Positions 1-8,789 of a stretch of 64,000 bases of DNA are shown here, piece by piece. The notes under the pieces were generated by a model. The model was not told the DNA's origin. It searched no databases and saw only the letters and a list, made by a program, of their open reading frames with translations. The DNA is from Diaphorobacter nitroreducens. Its GTDB lineage: Bacteria > Pseudomonadota > Gammaproteobacteria > Burkholderiales > Burkholderiaceae_C. The DNA lies in assembly GCA_003755025.1 (NCBI GenBank), contig RJVL01000001.1, positions 682,001-746,000 of the forward strand, read 5' to 3'. The translations under genes were made by a program, and so were the position numbers. Each line of letters begins with the position of its first letter. Position 1 is the stretch's first letter.

Positions 1-1419
1 GCTTTCCCCGCGCGGCTGGCGCCGCTGGCCGCGGCCTTGGTGCTGGCCGGCTGCATGGGCGCGCCGCTGGCGCCGCCGCCGGAACACGCGGGCGTTGCCG
101 TGCCCGCCGCCTTCAGCGCAGCGGCGACGGAGGGTGCCCCGGCCTGGACGACCGCGGCGCCCGCGGAGGCACAGCCCCGCGGTGCCTGGTGGCTGGGTTT
201 TCAGGATCCGGTGCTGAGCGATCTGGTCGAACGCGCTGGTCAGGCCAATACCAGCGTGCAGGAGGCTGCGGCCCGGCTGGCCGAGGCGCGCGCGCTGCTG
301 CGCTCGGCAGATGCAGAGCGCGCGCCCCAGGTGGGCGCCAACGCCGGCGTCTCACGCCAGGCCGGTGTGACCACCACCAATGGCACGCAGCCTGCCACGC
401 TCGCCACGGCGGGACTGGGCGTGTCCTACGAGCTGGACCTGTTCGGCCGGCTGGCGCGCGCCAGCGATGCGGCGCGGCTGGACGCCCAGGCCCGCGCCGC
501 GCTGCTGCAGAGCACGCGGCTGATGGTGCAGGCCGACGTAGCGCAGACCTATCTGCAACTGCGTGCGCTGCAGGCGGAGCGCGCGCTGGTGGATGAGAGT
601 CTGGAGGCCTACCGCGGCACGCTGTACCTCACGCAGCGCCGCTACCAGGCGGGCGACGTGGCGGAGCTGGACGTGGCGCGCGTGCAGACGGAGGTGGCGG
701 CCACCGAGTCCGAAGCACTGGCGCTGGAGCGCCAGCAGGCACAGCTACGGCATGCATTGGCCGTGCTGGTGGGCGACGTGGCCACGGGCTTCGCGCTGCC
801 ACCGGCGGCGGTCGAGGCCGCGCTGCCGGTGATTCCGCCCGGCGTGCCCAGCACGGTCCTGGCGCGCAGGCCCGATGTGTCTGCGGCCCAGGCCGCGGTG
901 CTGGCGGCGCAGGCACGCGTGGGCGTGGCGCAGGCGGCGTGGTTTCCCGCGCTGGCACTCACGGGCAGTGCGGGCTTTGCATCGCCCGAGCTGGGCGATC
1001 TGTTCAAGTGGTCGGCGCGTTCCTGGGGCATTGGCATGCTGCTGTCGCTGCCGCTCTTCGATGGCGGCCAGCGCGCCGCCCAGGAGGAGGGTGCGCGCGC
1101 CCGGCTGGAAGGGGCGCTCGCCGCCCACCGCGGCCAGGTGCTCACGGCCTTTCGCGAGGTGGAAGACCAGCTCAGCGCGCTGCGCCTGCTGGCCGACCAG
1201 GCGCAGGCGCAGGACCGCGCCGTGCAGTCCGCCGCGCGCGCTACGCAGCTGTCCGATTCGCGCTACCGCAACGGTCTGGTGAGCCAATTGGAGTTGCTGG
1301 ATGCGCGCCGCAGCGAGCTGCGCAACCGCCGCCAGGCGCTGCAGGTGCGCACAGCGCAGTACGTGGCCACGGTGGGGTTGGTGCGCGCGCTGGGCGGAGG
1401 TTGGGATACCACCAGCTGA
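1..1419 (+). CDS. Outer-membrane efflux lipoprotein, NodT/OprM family (5' end outside window)
   Basis: This is the outer-membrane channel of a tripartite RND-type efflux pump. The frame is open from base 1, so the start codon lies upstream of the window. The visible N-terminus is the hydrophobic end of a signal peptide running into a lipobox (L-A-G-C, Cys codon at 52-54), so the mature protein is expected to be a lipoprotein. The body has the duplicated outer-membrane-factor helical repeats, with typical segments such as YELDLFGRL near the middle of the first repeat and [11 protein letters not shown] at the matching place in the second. The length is usual for the family. The membrane-fusion and RND pump genes are presumably just upstream but cannot be seen. 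The substrate cannot be inferred. Confidence 0.9.
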   Translation, partial: AFPARLAPLAAALVLAGCMGAPLAPPPEHAGVAVPAAFSAAATEGAPAWTTAAPAEAQPRGAWWLGFQDPVLSDLVERAGQANTSVQEAAARLAEARALLRSADAERAPQVGANAGVSRQAGVTTTNGTQPATLATAGLGVSYELDLFGRLARASDAARLDAQARAALLQSTRLMVQADVAQTYLQLRALQAERALVDESLEAYRGTLYLTQRRYQAGDVAELDVARVQTEVAATESEALALERQQAQLRHALAVLVGDVATGFALPPAAVEAALPVIPPGVPSTVLARRPDVSAAQAAVLAAQARVGVAQAAWFPALALTGSAGFASPELGDLFKWSARSWGIGMLLSLPLFDGGQRAAQEEGARARLEGALAAHRGQVLTAFREVEDQLSALRLLADQAQAQDRAVQSAARATQLSDSRYRNGLVSQLELLDARRSELRNRRQALQVRTAQYVATVGLVRALGGGWDTTS

Positions 1420-1420
1420 G

Positions 1421-1444
1421 CGCGTGGGGATTCGCGCCCACGCG
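1421..1444 (+). terminator. GC-rich hairpin right after efflux gene stop
   Basis: A perfect 8-bp inverted repeat (CGCGTGGG / CCCACGCG, 8-nt loop) begins one base after the stop codon of the efflux gene. There is no T-run behind it, so it is at best a weak or Rho-assisted terminator or a 3'-end stabiliser. Confidence 0.35.
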
Positions 1445-1553
1445 ACTGCGCCGCGGGGCGTTGCACTCTATAGTGACCGGTTGCGGCCGGCGCGGGTCTT
1501 GCCCCTGCGCCTGGCGCCCGTTTTTTCTTGACATGACACCAGGAGCCCACTGC

Positions 1554-2990
1554 ATGACCTATCCCGACACGCGCCTTTTCATCGCCGGCCAATGGCAGGA
1601 CGCCGAGAGCGGCAAGACCATCGCCGTGCACAACCCGGCCACGGGCCAGGAAATCGGGCGGGTGGCGCATGCGGGCATTGCCGACCTGGACCGCGCGCTG
1701 GCGGCTGCGCAAAAAGGCTTCGAGGCGTGGCGCGACACGCCCGCCATCGAGCGCGCCAAGACCATGCGCCGGGCGGCGGCGCTGATGCGCGAGCGCGCCG
1801 ACGCCATTGCCGCCATCCTCACGCAGGAGCAGGGCAAGCCGCGGGCCGAGGCGCGTGTCGAGGCCATGGCCGCTGCCGACATCATCGAGTGGTTTGCCGA
1901 TGAGGGCATGCGCGTGTACGGCCGCATCGTGCCGTCGCGCAACCTCGCCGTGCGCCAGATGGTGGTGAAGGACCCGGTGGGGGTGGTGGCCGCGTTCACG
2001 CCCTGGAACTTCCCCATCAACCAGGTGGTGCGCAAACTGGGCGCGGCGCTGGCCGCGGGCTGCGCGGTGCTGGTCAAGGCGCCCGAGGAGACACCCGCCA
2101 GCCCGGCCGAGTTGATCCGTGCGTTTGCCGATGCCGGCGTGCCCGCCGGTGCGGTGGGCCTGGTGTACGGCAACCCGGCCGAGATCTCCAACTACCTGAT
2201 CCCGCACCCCATCGTGCGCAAAGTCACGTTCACCGGCTCCACCCCCGTGGGCAAGCAACTGGCGGGGCTGGCGGGCCAGCACATGAAGCGTGTGACCATG
2301 GAGTTGGGCGGCCACGCGCCGGTGATCGTCTGCGAGGACGCGGACATCGAGCTGGCGGTCAAGGCCTCGGGCGGCGCCAAGTTCCGCAACGCGGGGCAGG
2401 TCTGCATCTCGCCCACGCGCTTTTTGGTGCACGAGAGCGTGCGCGCCGACTTCGTGGCCGCGCTCACGCGCCATGCCCAGGGCCTGAAGGTGGGCGACGG
2501 CCTGGCCGAGGGCACGCAGATGGGCCCGCTGGCCAACCCGCGCCGCGTGGCGGCCATGGCCGACCTGCTGGGCGATGCCGTGCAGCAGGGCGCCACGGTG
2601 CGCACGGGTGGCGAGCGGCTGGGCGAGGTGGGCAACTTCTTTGCGCCCACGGTGCTCGACAACGTACCCACCCATGCACGCATCTTCAACGAGGAACCCT
2701 TCGGACCCGTCGCGGCCGTGCAGGGTTTCACGCAGCTCGAAGCGGCCATCGCCGAGGCCAACCGCCTCGCCTACGGCCTGGCGGGCTACGCGTTCACGCG
2801 CTCGCTCAAGAATGCCCACCTGCTGAGCCAGCGCGTCGAGGTGGGCATGCTGTGGATCAACCAACCCGCGACGCCCTCGGCCGAGCTGCCGTTTGGCGGC
2901 ATCAAGGATTCGGGCTACGGTTCCGAGGGCGGCCCCGAGGCGCTGGAGGCGTGCCTGAACACGCGCGCGATCTCCATCACCCACGTCTGA
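1554..2990 (+). CDS. NAD(P)-dependent aldehyde dehydrogenase, succinate-semialdehyde dehydrogenase type
   Basis: Oxidises an aldehyde, most likely succinate semialdehyde, to the acid with NAD(P)+ in the cytoplasm. The 478-residue protein has the full aldehyde dehydrogenase fold. Visible are the cofactor-site segment FTPWNFP, the glycine motif FTGSTPVG, the general-base Glu250 in MELGGHAP and the nucleophile Cys284 in GQVCISP. The start was set at 1554 because AGGAG lies 8 bases upstream; the frame stays open far upstream but only as antisense-like noise. Closest in style to the GabD/SSADH family; related 2,5-dioxovalerate or other semialdehyde dehydrogenases cannot be excluded. It stands alone, with a good terminator behind it, so context gives no pathway. 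Confidence 0.88.
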   Translation: MTYPDTRLFIAGQWQDAESGKTIAVHNPATGQEIGRVAHAGIADLDRALAAAQKGFEAWRDTPAIERAKTMRRAAALMRERADAIAAILTQEQGKPRAEARVEAMAAADIIEWFADEGMRVYGRIVPSRNLAVRQMVVKDPVGVVAAFTPWNFPINQVVRKLGAALAAGCAVLVKAPEETPASPAELIRAFADAGVPAGAVGLVYGNPAEISNYLIPHPIVRKVTFTGSTPVGKQLAGLAGQHMKRVTMELGGHAPVIVCEDADIELAVKASGGAKFRNAGQVCISPTRFLVHESVRADFVAALTRHAQGLKVGDGLAEGTQMGPLANPRRVAAMADLLGDAVQQGATVRTGGERLGEVGNFFAPTVLDNVPTHARIFNEEPFGPVAAVQGFTQLEAAIAEANRLAYGLAGYAFTRSLKNAHLLSQRVEVGMLWINQPATPSAELPFGGIKDSGYGSEGGPEALEACLNTRAISITHV

Positions 2991-3010
2991 CGCCGCCCTT
3001 CAGCACCACC

Positions 3011-3035
3011 AGCCCCGGCCTGCCGGGGCTTTTTT
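3011..3035 (+). terminator. Rho-independent terminator after aldehyde dehydrogenase
   Basis: AGCCCCGGC and GCCGGGGCT form a 9-bp stem with almost no loop (in practice 8 bp plus 4 nt), followed by TTTTT. It serves the plus-strand gene; on the minus strand there is no T-run. Confidence 0.85.
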
Positions 3036-3044
3036 ACACCGCGC

Positions 3045-5198
3045 TCAGAAGCGGTAGGTGCCCGTCAGCAGCACGTTGCGGCGCTCGCCGTAGAAGCAGT
3101 CGCCGCGCGCCAGGCACTGGGTGATGTTGACCTTGTCCGTCAGGTTGTTGATGTTCAGTGCCAGACGCCAATCGCCCGCGTCGTAGGCCACCATGGCATC
3201 GGCCAGCAGCACCGACGGGGTATCGATGGCCGGTGTGCCGGTCCACTGCGATCCGGTGTAGCGCACGCCGGCGCCCACCGTCCAGCCGCCGCGGCCCTGG
3301 GCCGCGAAGCGGTGCATGAGCCAGCTGGACGCCGTATGCCGCGGCACGCCCGCCACGCGCTGGCCTTGGTCGCCCGCGTTGCTGCGGCTGATGGTGGCGT
3401 CGGCATAGGCATAGCCCAGCGTCCAGTCCCAATGGCGCGCCAGGCTGGCGGTCATCTCGGCTTCGAGACCCTTGATGGTGACTTCGCCGATCTGCAGGCT
3501 GTTGAGCGGGTTGCTCGGGTCGGTGGTCTTGCGGTTCTTCTCGCGCAGGTGGTAGAGCGCCGCAAAGGCCGAGATGCCGCGCCCTTCGGGCATCCATTTC
3601 ACGCCGGCTTCCCACTGCTGGCCGCGCTGGGGTTTGTAGGCCGTGCCGTACACGTTGACGCCGCCCAGCGGTTGGAACGACTCTGAATAGCCCACATACG
3701 GTGCCCAGCCCCCGCCTGCCTGGTAGGTCAGGCCCAGGCGCTTGGTCCAGGCCTTGTCGTCCACCGCCGCGGCGGGGCGGCCTTCGGTGTCGGTCTTGGC
3801 GCGGTCATGGCGCAGGCCCAGCGTGGCGGTCCACGCACCCCAGCGCATCTGGTCCTGCAGGTACAGGCCCAGCTGGCGCTGCGTCACGTCGGGCAGGGCC
3901 GTCAGGGCGGCGTTGCTGGGCGGGGTGAAGTTGCCGTACACCGGTGCATACACGTCGATGGCGGGCGCCACGGCGCGCCAACTGGACTGGCTGGTGTGGT
4001 TGCGCTGACCGTCCACGCCGACCAGCAGCGTGTGCTCTACCGCGCCCGCGCGCAGGTGGCCTTCCAGCTGTGTGTCGATGAGCAGCAGGCGGCTGGCGTT
4101 GCGTTGCCAGGCGGCGTCCCGCAGCACGGTGCGACCATTGGCGTCGAACACCGGACGCGCGGGTCGGCCGCTGGCGGCATTGGCAGCGAAGCTGGTGTAG
4201 AGCGTGCGGTAGTCCACGTCGCTCACCGTGCGGCGCAGGTTCTGGCGCAGCGTCCAGTCGCCGTTCAGGCGGTGGCTGAAGAGGTAGCCCCAGGAGGCGT
4301 TCTCGGTGTCGTAGGCGTCCCAGCCCGGCTCGCTGATGAAGGTGTTGGTGGGAATACGCCCGTAGGCACTCGGCAGCCGCGTGCCCTGCCAGGGGAAGAA
4401 GCCGATCAGCGAGCCGCTTTGGTCCTTCTGGTAGTGCGCCTGCAGCGTGAGCGAGGTGTCCGCGCTCGGCCGCCAGGTGAGCGATGGCGCGAACACCACG
4501 CGGTCATCGTCCACGTGGTCCACCTGCGTGCCGCTGTCGCGGCCTACGGCCACCAGGCGGTAGAGCCACTGGCCCTCGGCATCCAACGGGCCGGTCAGGT
4601 CGGCGGCGATCTGCTTGCGCGCATGGCTGCCTATCTGCACCTGCACCTCGCGCTGGCGCTCGGCCAGCGGACGCTTGGACGTGAGGTTGAGCACGCCGCC
4701 CACGCTGCCCTGGCCGTAGAGCACCGAAGAGGGGCCGCGCAGGAATTCCACGCGCTCCAGCGTGTAGGGCTCTGCCTTGACATTGTTGTACGTGCCATAG
4801 GTGCGCAGCAGGCCGTCCAGGTACTGCGTCACATCGCCGCCGCGCGCCTTGAAGCTGTCCACGCGGCTGTCGAAGTAGCTCGACACGATGCCCGCGCTGT
4901 AGCGCGTGGTCTCGCGCAGCGTCTGTACTCCCTGGGCTTCCATCTGGTCGCGCGTGACCACGCTGATGGCCTGGGGTGTCTCGATGAGCGGCGTGTCGGT
5001 CTTGGTGGCCGACAGCGCGCGGCGGGCCACGAAGCCCCGTACCGGCCCGGTGGCGCTTTGCTGCGCCGGGTCGGCGCTGATGGTGACCGCGGGCAGGGCG
5101 GCTTCGGTGGTCTGGGCATGCGCGGCGGCGCCGCACAGCAGCGCCATGGCGGCCTGTGCGGCGGCAGTGCGCGTGGCGGGGAAAGTGCGAAAGATCAT
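3045..5198 (-). CDS. TonB-dependent siderophore receptor (distal of two)
   Basis: Outer-membrane gated beta-barrel that imports a ferric siderophore using TonB energy. The 717-residue product starts with a signal peptide (cleavage expected after AHA, near residue 28) and a TonB-box-like stretch (PAVTISA). A plug domain follows, with the siderophore-receptor hallmarks TPQAISVVTRDQM and RVEFLRGPSSVLYGQG, then a barrel ending in a terminal Phe (YRF), as outer-membrane assembly requires. The start at 5198 was chosen because it begins the signal peptide; an upstream frame extension belongs to the neighbouring receptor's DNA. It lies 74 bases downstream of the other receptor. There is no N-terminal signalling domain, which fits the absence of a FecI/FecR pair. 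The siderophore is unknown. Confidence 0.9.
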   Translation of the reverse strand: MIFRTFPATRTAAAQAAMALLCGAAAHAQTTEAALPAVTISADPAQQSATGPVRGFVARRALSATKTDTPLIETPQAISVVTRDQMEAQGVQTLRETTRYSAGIVSSYFDSRVDSFKARGGDVTQYLDGLLRTYGTYNNVKAEPYTLERVEFLRGPSSVLYGQGSVGGVLNLTSKRPLAERQREVQVQIGSHARKQIAADLTGPLDAEGQWLYRLVAVGRDSGTQVDHVDDDRVVFAPSLTWRPSADTSLTLQAHYQKDQSGSLIGFFPWQGTRLPSAYGRIPTNTFISEPGWDAYDTENASWGYLFSHRLNGDWTLRQNLRRTVSDVDYRTLYTSFAANAASGRPARPVFDANGRTVLRDAAWQRNASRLLLIDTQLEGHLRAGAVEHTLLVGVDGQRNHTSQSSWRAVAPAIDVYAPVYGNFTPPSNAALTALPDVTQRQLGLYLQDQMRWGAWTATLGLRHDRAKTDTEGRPAAAVDDKAWTKRLGLTYQAGGGWAPYVGYSESFQPLGGVNVYGTAYKPQRGQQWEAGVKWMPEGRGISAFAALYHLREKNRKTTDPSNPLNSLQIGEVTIKGLEAEMTASLARHWDWTLGYAYADATISRSNAGDQGQRVAGVPRHTASSWLMHRFAAQGRGGWTVGAGVRYTGSQWTGTPAIDTPSVLLADAMVAYDAGDWRLALNINNLTDKVNITQCLARGDCFYGERRNVLLTGTYRF

Positions 5199-5272
5199 GG
5201 TGCTATGAATAGTGAAGCTGGTTGCGCAGGATGGACGGACGCTGCAGCGTGTTTTGATAGAAATTGAGGTGC

Positions 5273-7420
5273 TCAGAACGTGTAGTCCAGCGTGACGTAG
5301 AGCGAGCGCGGCTCGCCCGGTGTGACGGCCGCAAAGCCCGCGGCCGTGGTGGATGCGTCCACGTAGTAGCGCCGGTTGGCGGCGTTCTTCAGGTTGGCTT
5401 GCAGTCGCACGCCGCCGCCGAACTGGTAGCCCAGCGCGAGGTCCACCACGGTGTAGCCGGGCAGGCGCCACCGGTTGTCGTTGGCGGTGAACTTGTCGCC
5501 CTGGTGGACCAGCCCGCCGCCGACCCACAGGCCGGGCGCCCCGGGCAGGCGGTACTGGGTCCACAGCGAGGCGGTGCGCCGCGGGGCGAGCGCGACGCGG
5601 TGGCCCACGTTGGCGCCGGGCACGGTGTCGGCCAGCACCTTGGGGTCGAGGAAGGTGGCCTGCGCGGTGACGCTCCAGCCCGGGGTGATGCGGCCTTGGG
5701 CCTCCACTTCCAGCCCCTTGATGCGCTGGCGGCCCGTCAGCACCGAGTAGCCGGGGTGCTCGGGGTCGTTGGCCGGTGCGTTGGTCAGTTCCAGCGCGAA
5801 GGCCGATACGGTGGTGAGCAGGCGCTGGCCCAGCCATTCCTGCTTCCAGCCCACCTCCAGCTGCTTGCCCTCGGAGGGTGGTGCCGCGCGGTCGCCCCAC
5901 AGCAGCGTGCCCGAGTTCGCCTGGAACGAGCGCGCATGGCTCACATAGAACATGCTGGCGGGCAGGGGCTGCCAGCTCAGCGCGGCGCTGGGTTGGGTCT
6001 TGCTCAGATCCGTGGCGGGCTTGGTGTAAGCGTCCTTGAGCCGGTCGTGGCGCAGACCCAGCAGCAGGCTGAAGTCGCCCAGGGTGAGCCGGTCCTGCAC
6101 GAACAGGCCCGTGTTGCGCGTGTCCGAGGCCACCGCGGCCCTGCCGCCCGAAGCCGCGGGCGGCACCAGGCCCGTCACGGGCTGGTACAGGTCCACCGCA
6201 CCCAGGTTGCCCGTGCCACGCGCACCGTACACGCCCTCGATGGCACGCCAATCCAGCCCGGCGAGCAGCGTGTGGCGCACGGGACCCGTCCGCACTTGTG
6301 CGCGCAGTTCGGCCAGCGCGGTGTCCGACGTGTAGTTCTGCCCCGGTGCCAGCCAGTAGCTGCGCGCCACCTGGCCGTCTGTCACCGGGCCGATGGGATA
6401 GACCATGTTCACGTTGCGAAAGGTCTCGTTGCGCGACAGGTGCACCCGCCCTTCAAGGCTGTCGGTGAAGCGGTGCTGCAGCTCCGTGGAATAAAAGCGC
6501 AGGTGCCCGTCGGTGCGCAGCCAGGGCTCGCCATAGAAGGTGCCCACCGGGAGCACGTCCGCGCTGCGCGGGTTCTGCGGGTCGGGCACCGCCAGCCCCA
6601 CGGTGGATACGCCTTCCAGGCTTTGGTACTCGGCCTGTGCGCGCCAGCGCGTGTCCGGCGTGAGCTGCCATTCCAGGCTGCCGGCCAGGCCCTGCTTGCG
6701 CGGCGTGTTGCCGTCCACGAAGCTGCCGCCGCGGCTCGCGCCGCCGTCCAGCCGGTAGCGCAGCGTGCCGTCGGCATTCAGGGGGCCGGTGAGGTCGAAT
6801 TCGGCATTGCGCCAGCCGTGGCTGCCCGCGCCGATCTTCACGCTGCGCAGCGGATCGGCCTGGGGCCGCTTGCTCACGTAGTTGACGAGGCCGCCCGGCG
6901 CCACCTGGCCGAACTCCAGCGCGGCCGGGCCCTTGATGACCTCGACGCGTTCGATGTTGAACAGCGGTGGATCGAGCAGGTGCACGAACTTGGCACCGTC
7001 GCGCAGGTAGTTGTAGGTGTTGTTGGCCCACAACCCGCGGATCGCGAACTGCGAGTACGAGCCTGCGTACTCGCTGCGCGAGGACACGCCGGCCGCGTTG
7101 CGCAGCACGTCGCGCTCCGTGGTGGCCAACTGCTGCTCCAGCAGCGCGCTGTCGATCACGCTCACGGCGCGCGGCGTCTCCAGCACTGGCAGGCCCAGGC
7201 GCGAGCTGCTTTGCGCGCGGCGCGCGGGCGTGGCGGCGGCGCCCGCCGTGGAGTCGACCACGTCTACCTGGCGCAGGGTGGGGGTGGCGGTTGCCGCTGG
7301 CGCGCCCGGCAGGGCCTCGGCGGTCTGCGCGATCGCGCTGCCGCACAGCAGCCACAGCGCGGCCTGCGCGGCCAGGGCCACGGCCGTGCGCCGCGGGCGG
7401 GGAACAAGGGGAGGTTTCAT
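5273..7420 (-). CDS. TonB-dependent siderophore receptor (proximal of two)
   Basis: A second outer-membrane siderophore receptor (715 residues), clearly distinct in sequence from the one behind it. The signal peptide begins MKPPLVPRPRR and ends near AIAQ (about residue 31). A TonB-box-like stretch (RQVDVVDS) follows, then a plug with LETPRAVSVIDSALL and RVEVIKGPAALEFGQVAPGG, and a barrel ending in YTF. The start at 7420 is the first Met preceding the signal peptide. The gene follows the DUF4198 gene by 32 bases and is very probably co-transcribed with it. The two receptors may take different xenosiderophores; no siderophore synthesis genes are in the window. Confidence 0.9.
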   Translation of the reverse strand: MKPPLVPRPRRTAVALAAQAALWLLCGSAIAQTAEALPGAPAATATPTLRQVDVVDSTAGAAATPARRAQSSSRLGLPVLETPRAVSVIDSALLEQQLATTERDVLRNAAGVSSRSEYAGSYSQFAIRGLWANNTYNYLRDGAKFVHLLDPPLFNIERVEVIKGPAALEFGQVAPGGLVNYVSKRPQADPLRSVKIGAGSHGWRNAEFDLTGPLNADGTLRYRLDGGASRGGSFVDGNTPRKQGLAGSLEWQLTPDTRWRAQAEYQSLEGVSTVGLAVPDPQNPRSADVLPVGTFYGEPWLRTDGHLRFYSTELQHRFTDSLEGRVHLSRNETFRNVNMVYPIGPVTDGQVARSYWLAPGQNYTSDTALAELRAQVRTGPVRHTLLAGLDWRAIEGVYGARGTGNLGAVDLYQPVTGLVPPAASGGRAAVASDTRNTGLFVQDRLTLGDFSLLLGLRHDRLKDAYTKPATDLSKTQPSAALSWQPLPASMFYVSHARSFQANSGTLLWGDRAAPPSEGKQLEVGWKQEWLGQRLLTTVSAFALELTNAPANDPEHPGYSVLTGRQRIKGLEVEAQGRITPGWSVTAQATFLDPKVLADTVPGANVGHRVALAPRRTASLWTQYRLPGAPGLWVGGGLVHQGDKFTANDNRWRLPGYTVVDLALGYQFGGGVRLQANLKNAANRRYYVDASTTAAGFAAVTPGEPRSLYVTLDYTF

Positions 7421-7452
7421 GGCGGTAGGGGATGCAAGGGGCGGGACACCGC

Positions 7453-8169
7453 TCAGCGCGCCTTGGCGGGCAGGGCGGGCAGGGCGGGCGATACGGCGCC
7501 GTGCGTCTGCACGAAGCTCAGCGTGGTCACGTAGCTCGCTTCGCCATAGGGCTGGCCCAGGTGCTCGCCGGGGGTCTTGTCGGTGTGCTGGACCTCGGCC
7601 ACGTACTGGCCCTGCCATGGCAGGGCAAAGCGCACCGTGCCGTCTTCGCCGGTGGTGGCCTCGCGCGACCAGCCGGAGGGTGCCACCAGCGTCACCTTGG
7701 CCTTGGGCAGCGGGGCGCCCTGGAACACCACGCGCAGCGTGCCGTCCTGCCCCGTGGGCACGAGGTCCAGGGGCGCGGCGGCGTCCACCGGCTGCGCCAG
7801 GCTGGACACCCAGCGCGCCGCGGGGCGCCACAGCAGCGGCGGACGCTGCGTCTTGCTGCGGTCGATGAGCGGGTACGGGGCTTCCGCCCAGAGCGTGTCC
7901 GCAGCGCTTTGCGGCGCATAGACGAAGGCCGTGGGCGTGCGGCGGCCTTCGGTCGACCGCGCTCCGGCCTGGCGTAGCACAGGCACTGCGGTGAATTTAT
8001 CCAACAGGCCCGGCGAGGTCTCGCGCAGGTTATCGGCGTATTCACCGAAGTGCAGGCGCGTCTCGTTCGGTGCCTGCTCCAGCCAGACTTGGTGGGCCTG
8101 CGCAGCGCCGCCGGCCAGCAGCAGCGCACCGGCCAGCCGCGCGAGGGGGTGTCGAGGGATGAGGGACAT
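7453..8169 (-). CDS. Periplasmic DUF4198-type protein of the iron cluster
   Basis: A 238-residue secreted protein with a clear signal peptide (LARLAGALLLAGGAAQA, cleavage before HQVWLE). The first mature residues, H-Q-V-W-L-E followed by LHFGEYADN, are typical of DUF4198 proteins, which accompany metal and siderophore transport genes. The second half resembles an Ig-like, Cna-B-like fold (GTLRVVFQGAPLPKAKVTLVAP, then TTGEDGTVRFALP). A strong Shine-Dalgarno (CAGGAG) lies 8 bases before the ATG. The N-terminal His could bind metal, but that is inference. It sits directly before two siderophore receptors, which suggests a periplasmic role in handling the imported metal or chelate. Confidence 0.75.
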   Translation of the reverse strand: MSLIPRHPLARLAGALLLAGGAAQAHQVWLEQAPNETRLHFGEYADNLRETSPGLLDKFTAVPVLRQAGARSTEGRRTPTAFVYAPQSAADTLWAEAPYPLIDRSKTQRPPLLWRPAARWVSSLAQPVDAAAPLDLVPTGQDGTLRVVFQGAPLPKAKVTLVAPSGWSREATTGEDGTVRFALPWQGQYVAEVQHTDKTPGEHLGQPYGEASYVTTLSFVQTHGAVSPALPALPAKAR

Positions 8170-8228
8170 GGGCGTGTTCTCCTGTGAATGGATGGATGTA
8201 TGCGCGGAATGGCGTTTGCTATTGAATG

Positions 8229-8272
8229 AATAGCTGCCAGCGATTTACGGATAAGCGCTGTGGCAGGTTTTT
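8229..8272. repeat. Dispersed palindrome, copy 1 (imperfect)
   Basis: Begins AATAGCTGCCAGCG and closes with AAGCGCTGTGGCAG before a T-run. It is a diverged member of the family whose best copy is at 12997-13037. It lies in the 265-base gap between the DUF3325 and DUF4198 genes and may separate the cluster into two transcription units. The rest of this gap shows no gene. Confidence 0.7.
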
Positions 8273-8434
8273 TATGTGAAATACAGGCAGGCGCATGAAG
8301 GCTCTCGCAAGGGCGCCCCGGGGCGCCTTGTGGACAACGCTGGCTGCCTGCGCCAGCCGGGCGGCTGGCGTGGGTGGCTCTGAAAGAAGTGCGTGTGCGT
8401 CGGCACACCGGCCCGCGATGCGGGCCATGCGGGC

Positions 8435-8788
8435 TCAGCCCGGCCCGGCGCCGGCGAAGCCCGTGGCCGCGGCCCCTACGAACAGCGCGGCCAGCAAGGC
8501 CGCCACGCCGGCGGTGGGCAGCCAGCGTGGCCGCCAGGTGGCCAGCGCCGTGGCGGCCAGCGCTGCCAGCGAGAGGGCTACGCCCCACCACACCAGGCCC
8601 ATGGGCACGGTCGGGGCCGGCCGTCCCACGGCATGGGCCAGGGCCGCTGCCAGCAGTACCCAGCCCGCGCCGCGCAGGCGCTGCAGCGTGGGGGCGGTGG
8701 CGGATCGGCGCAGCGCGTCCTCGTGGTGCCGATCCATGCCCAGGGCCATGGCGCACCAGCCGGCCAGGCACAACAACAGCTCCGTCAT
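8435..8788 (-). CDS. DUF3325 small membrane protein
   Basis: A 117-residue integral membrane protein with about four hydrophobic segments (start LLLCLAGWCAMALGM, then AGWVLLAAALAHAV, GLVWWGVALSLAALAATALA and AALLAALFVGAAATGFA). It matches the DUF3325 pattern, including the conserved M-D-R-H after the first helix. The function is unknown. It begins one base after the stop codon of the PepSY gene, so the two are co-translated. Proteins of this family are repeatedly found beside PepSY membrane proteins and TonB-dependent receptors, so a role in inner-membrane ferric-siderophore processing is likely but unproven. Confidence 0.75.
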   Translation of the reverse strand: MTELLLCLAGWCAMALGMDRHHEDALRRSATAPTLQRLRGAGWVLLAAALAHAVGRPAPTVPMGLVWWGVALSLAALAATALATWRPRWLPTAGVAALLAALFVGAAATGFAGAGPG

Positions 8789-8789
8789 C

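Noticed and set aside
1485-1535. Terminator between the efflux and aldehyde dehydrogenase genes (GC-rich run then GTTTTTTC)
   Set aside because: A T-run is present, but the only good pairing ends about 15 bases before it, so the standard geometry is not met.
1263-2984. Long open frame antisense to the aldehyde dehydrogenase
   Set aside because: Same GC-driven effect: composition is abnormal and the sense protein has all catalytic motifs.
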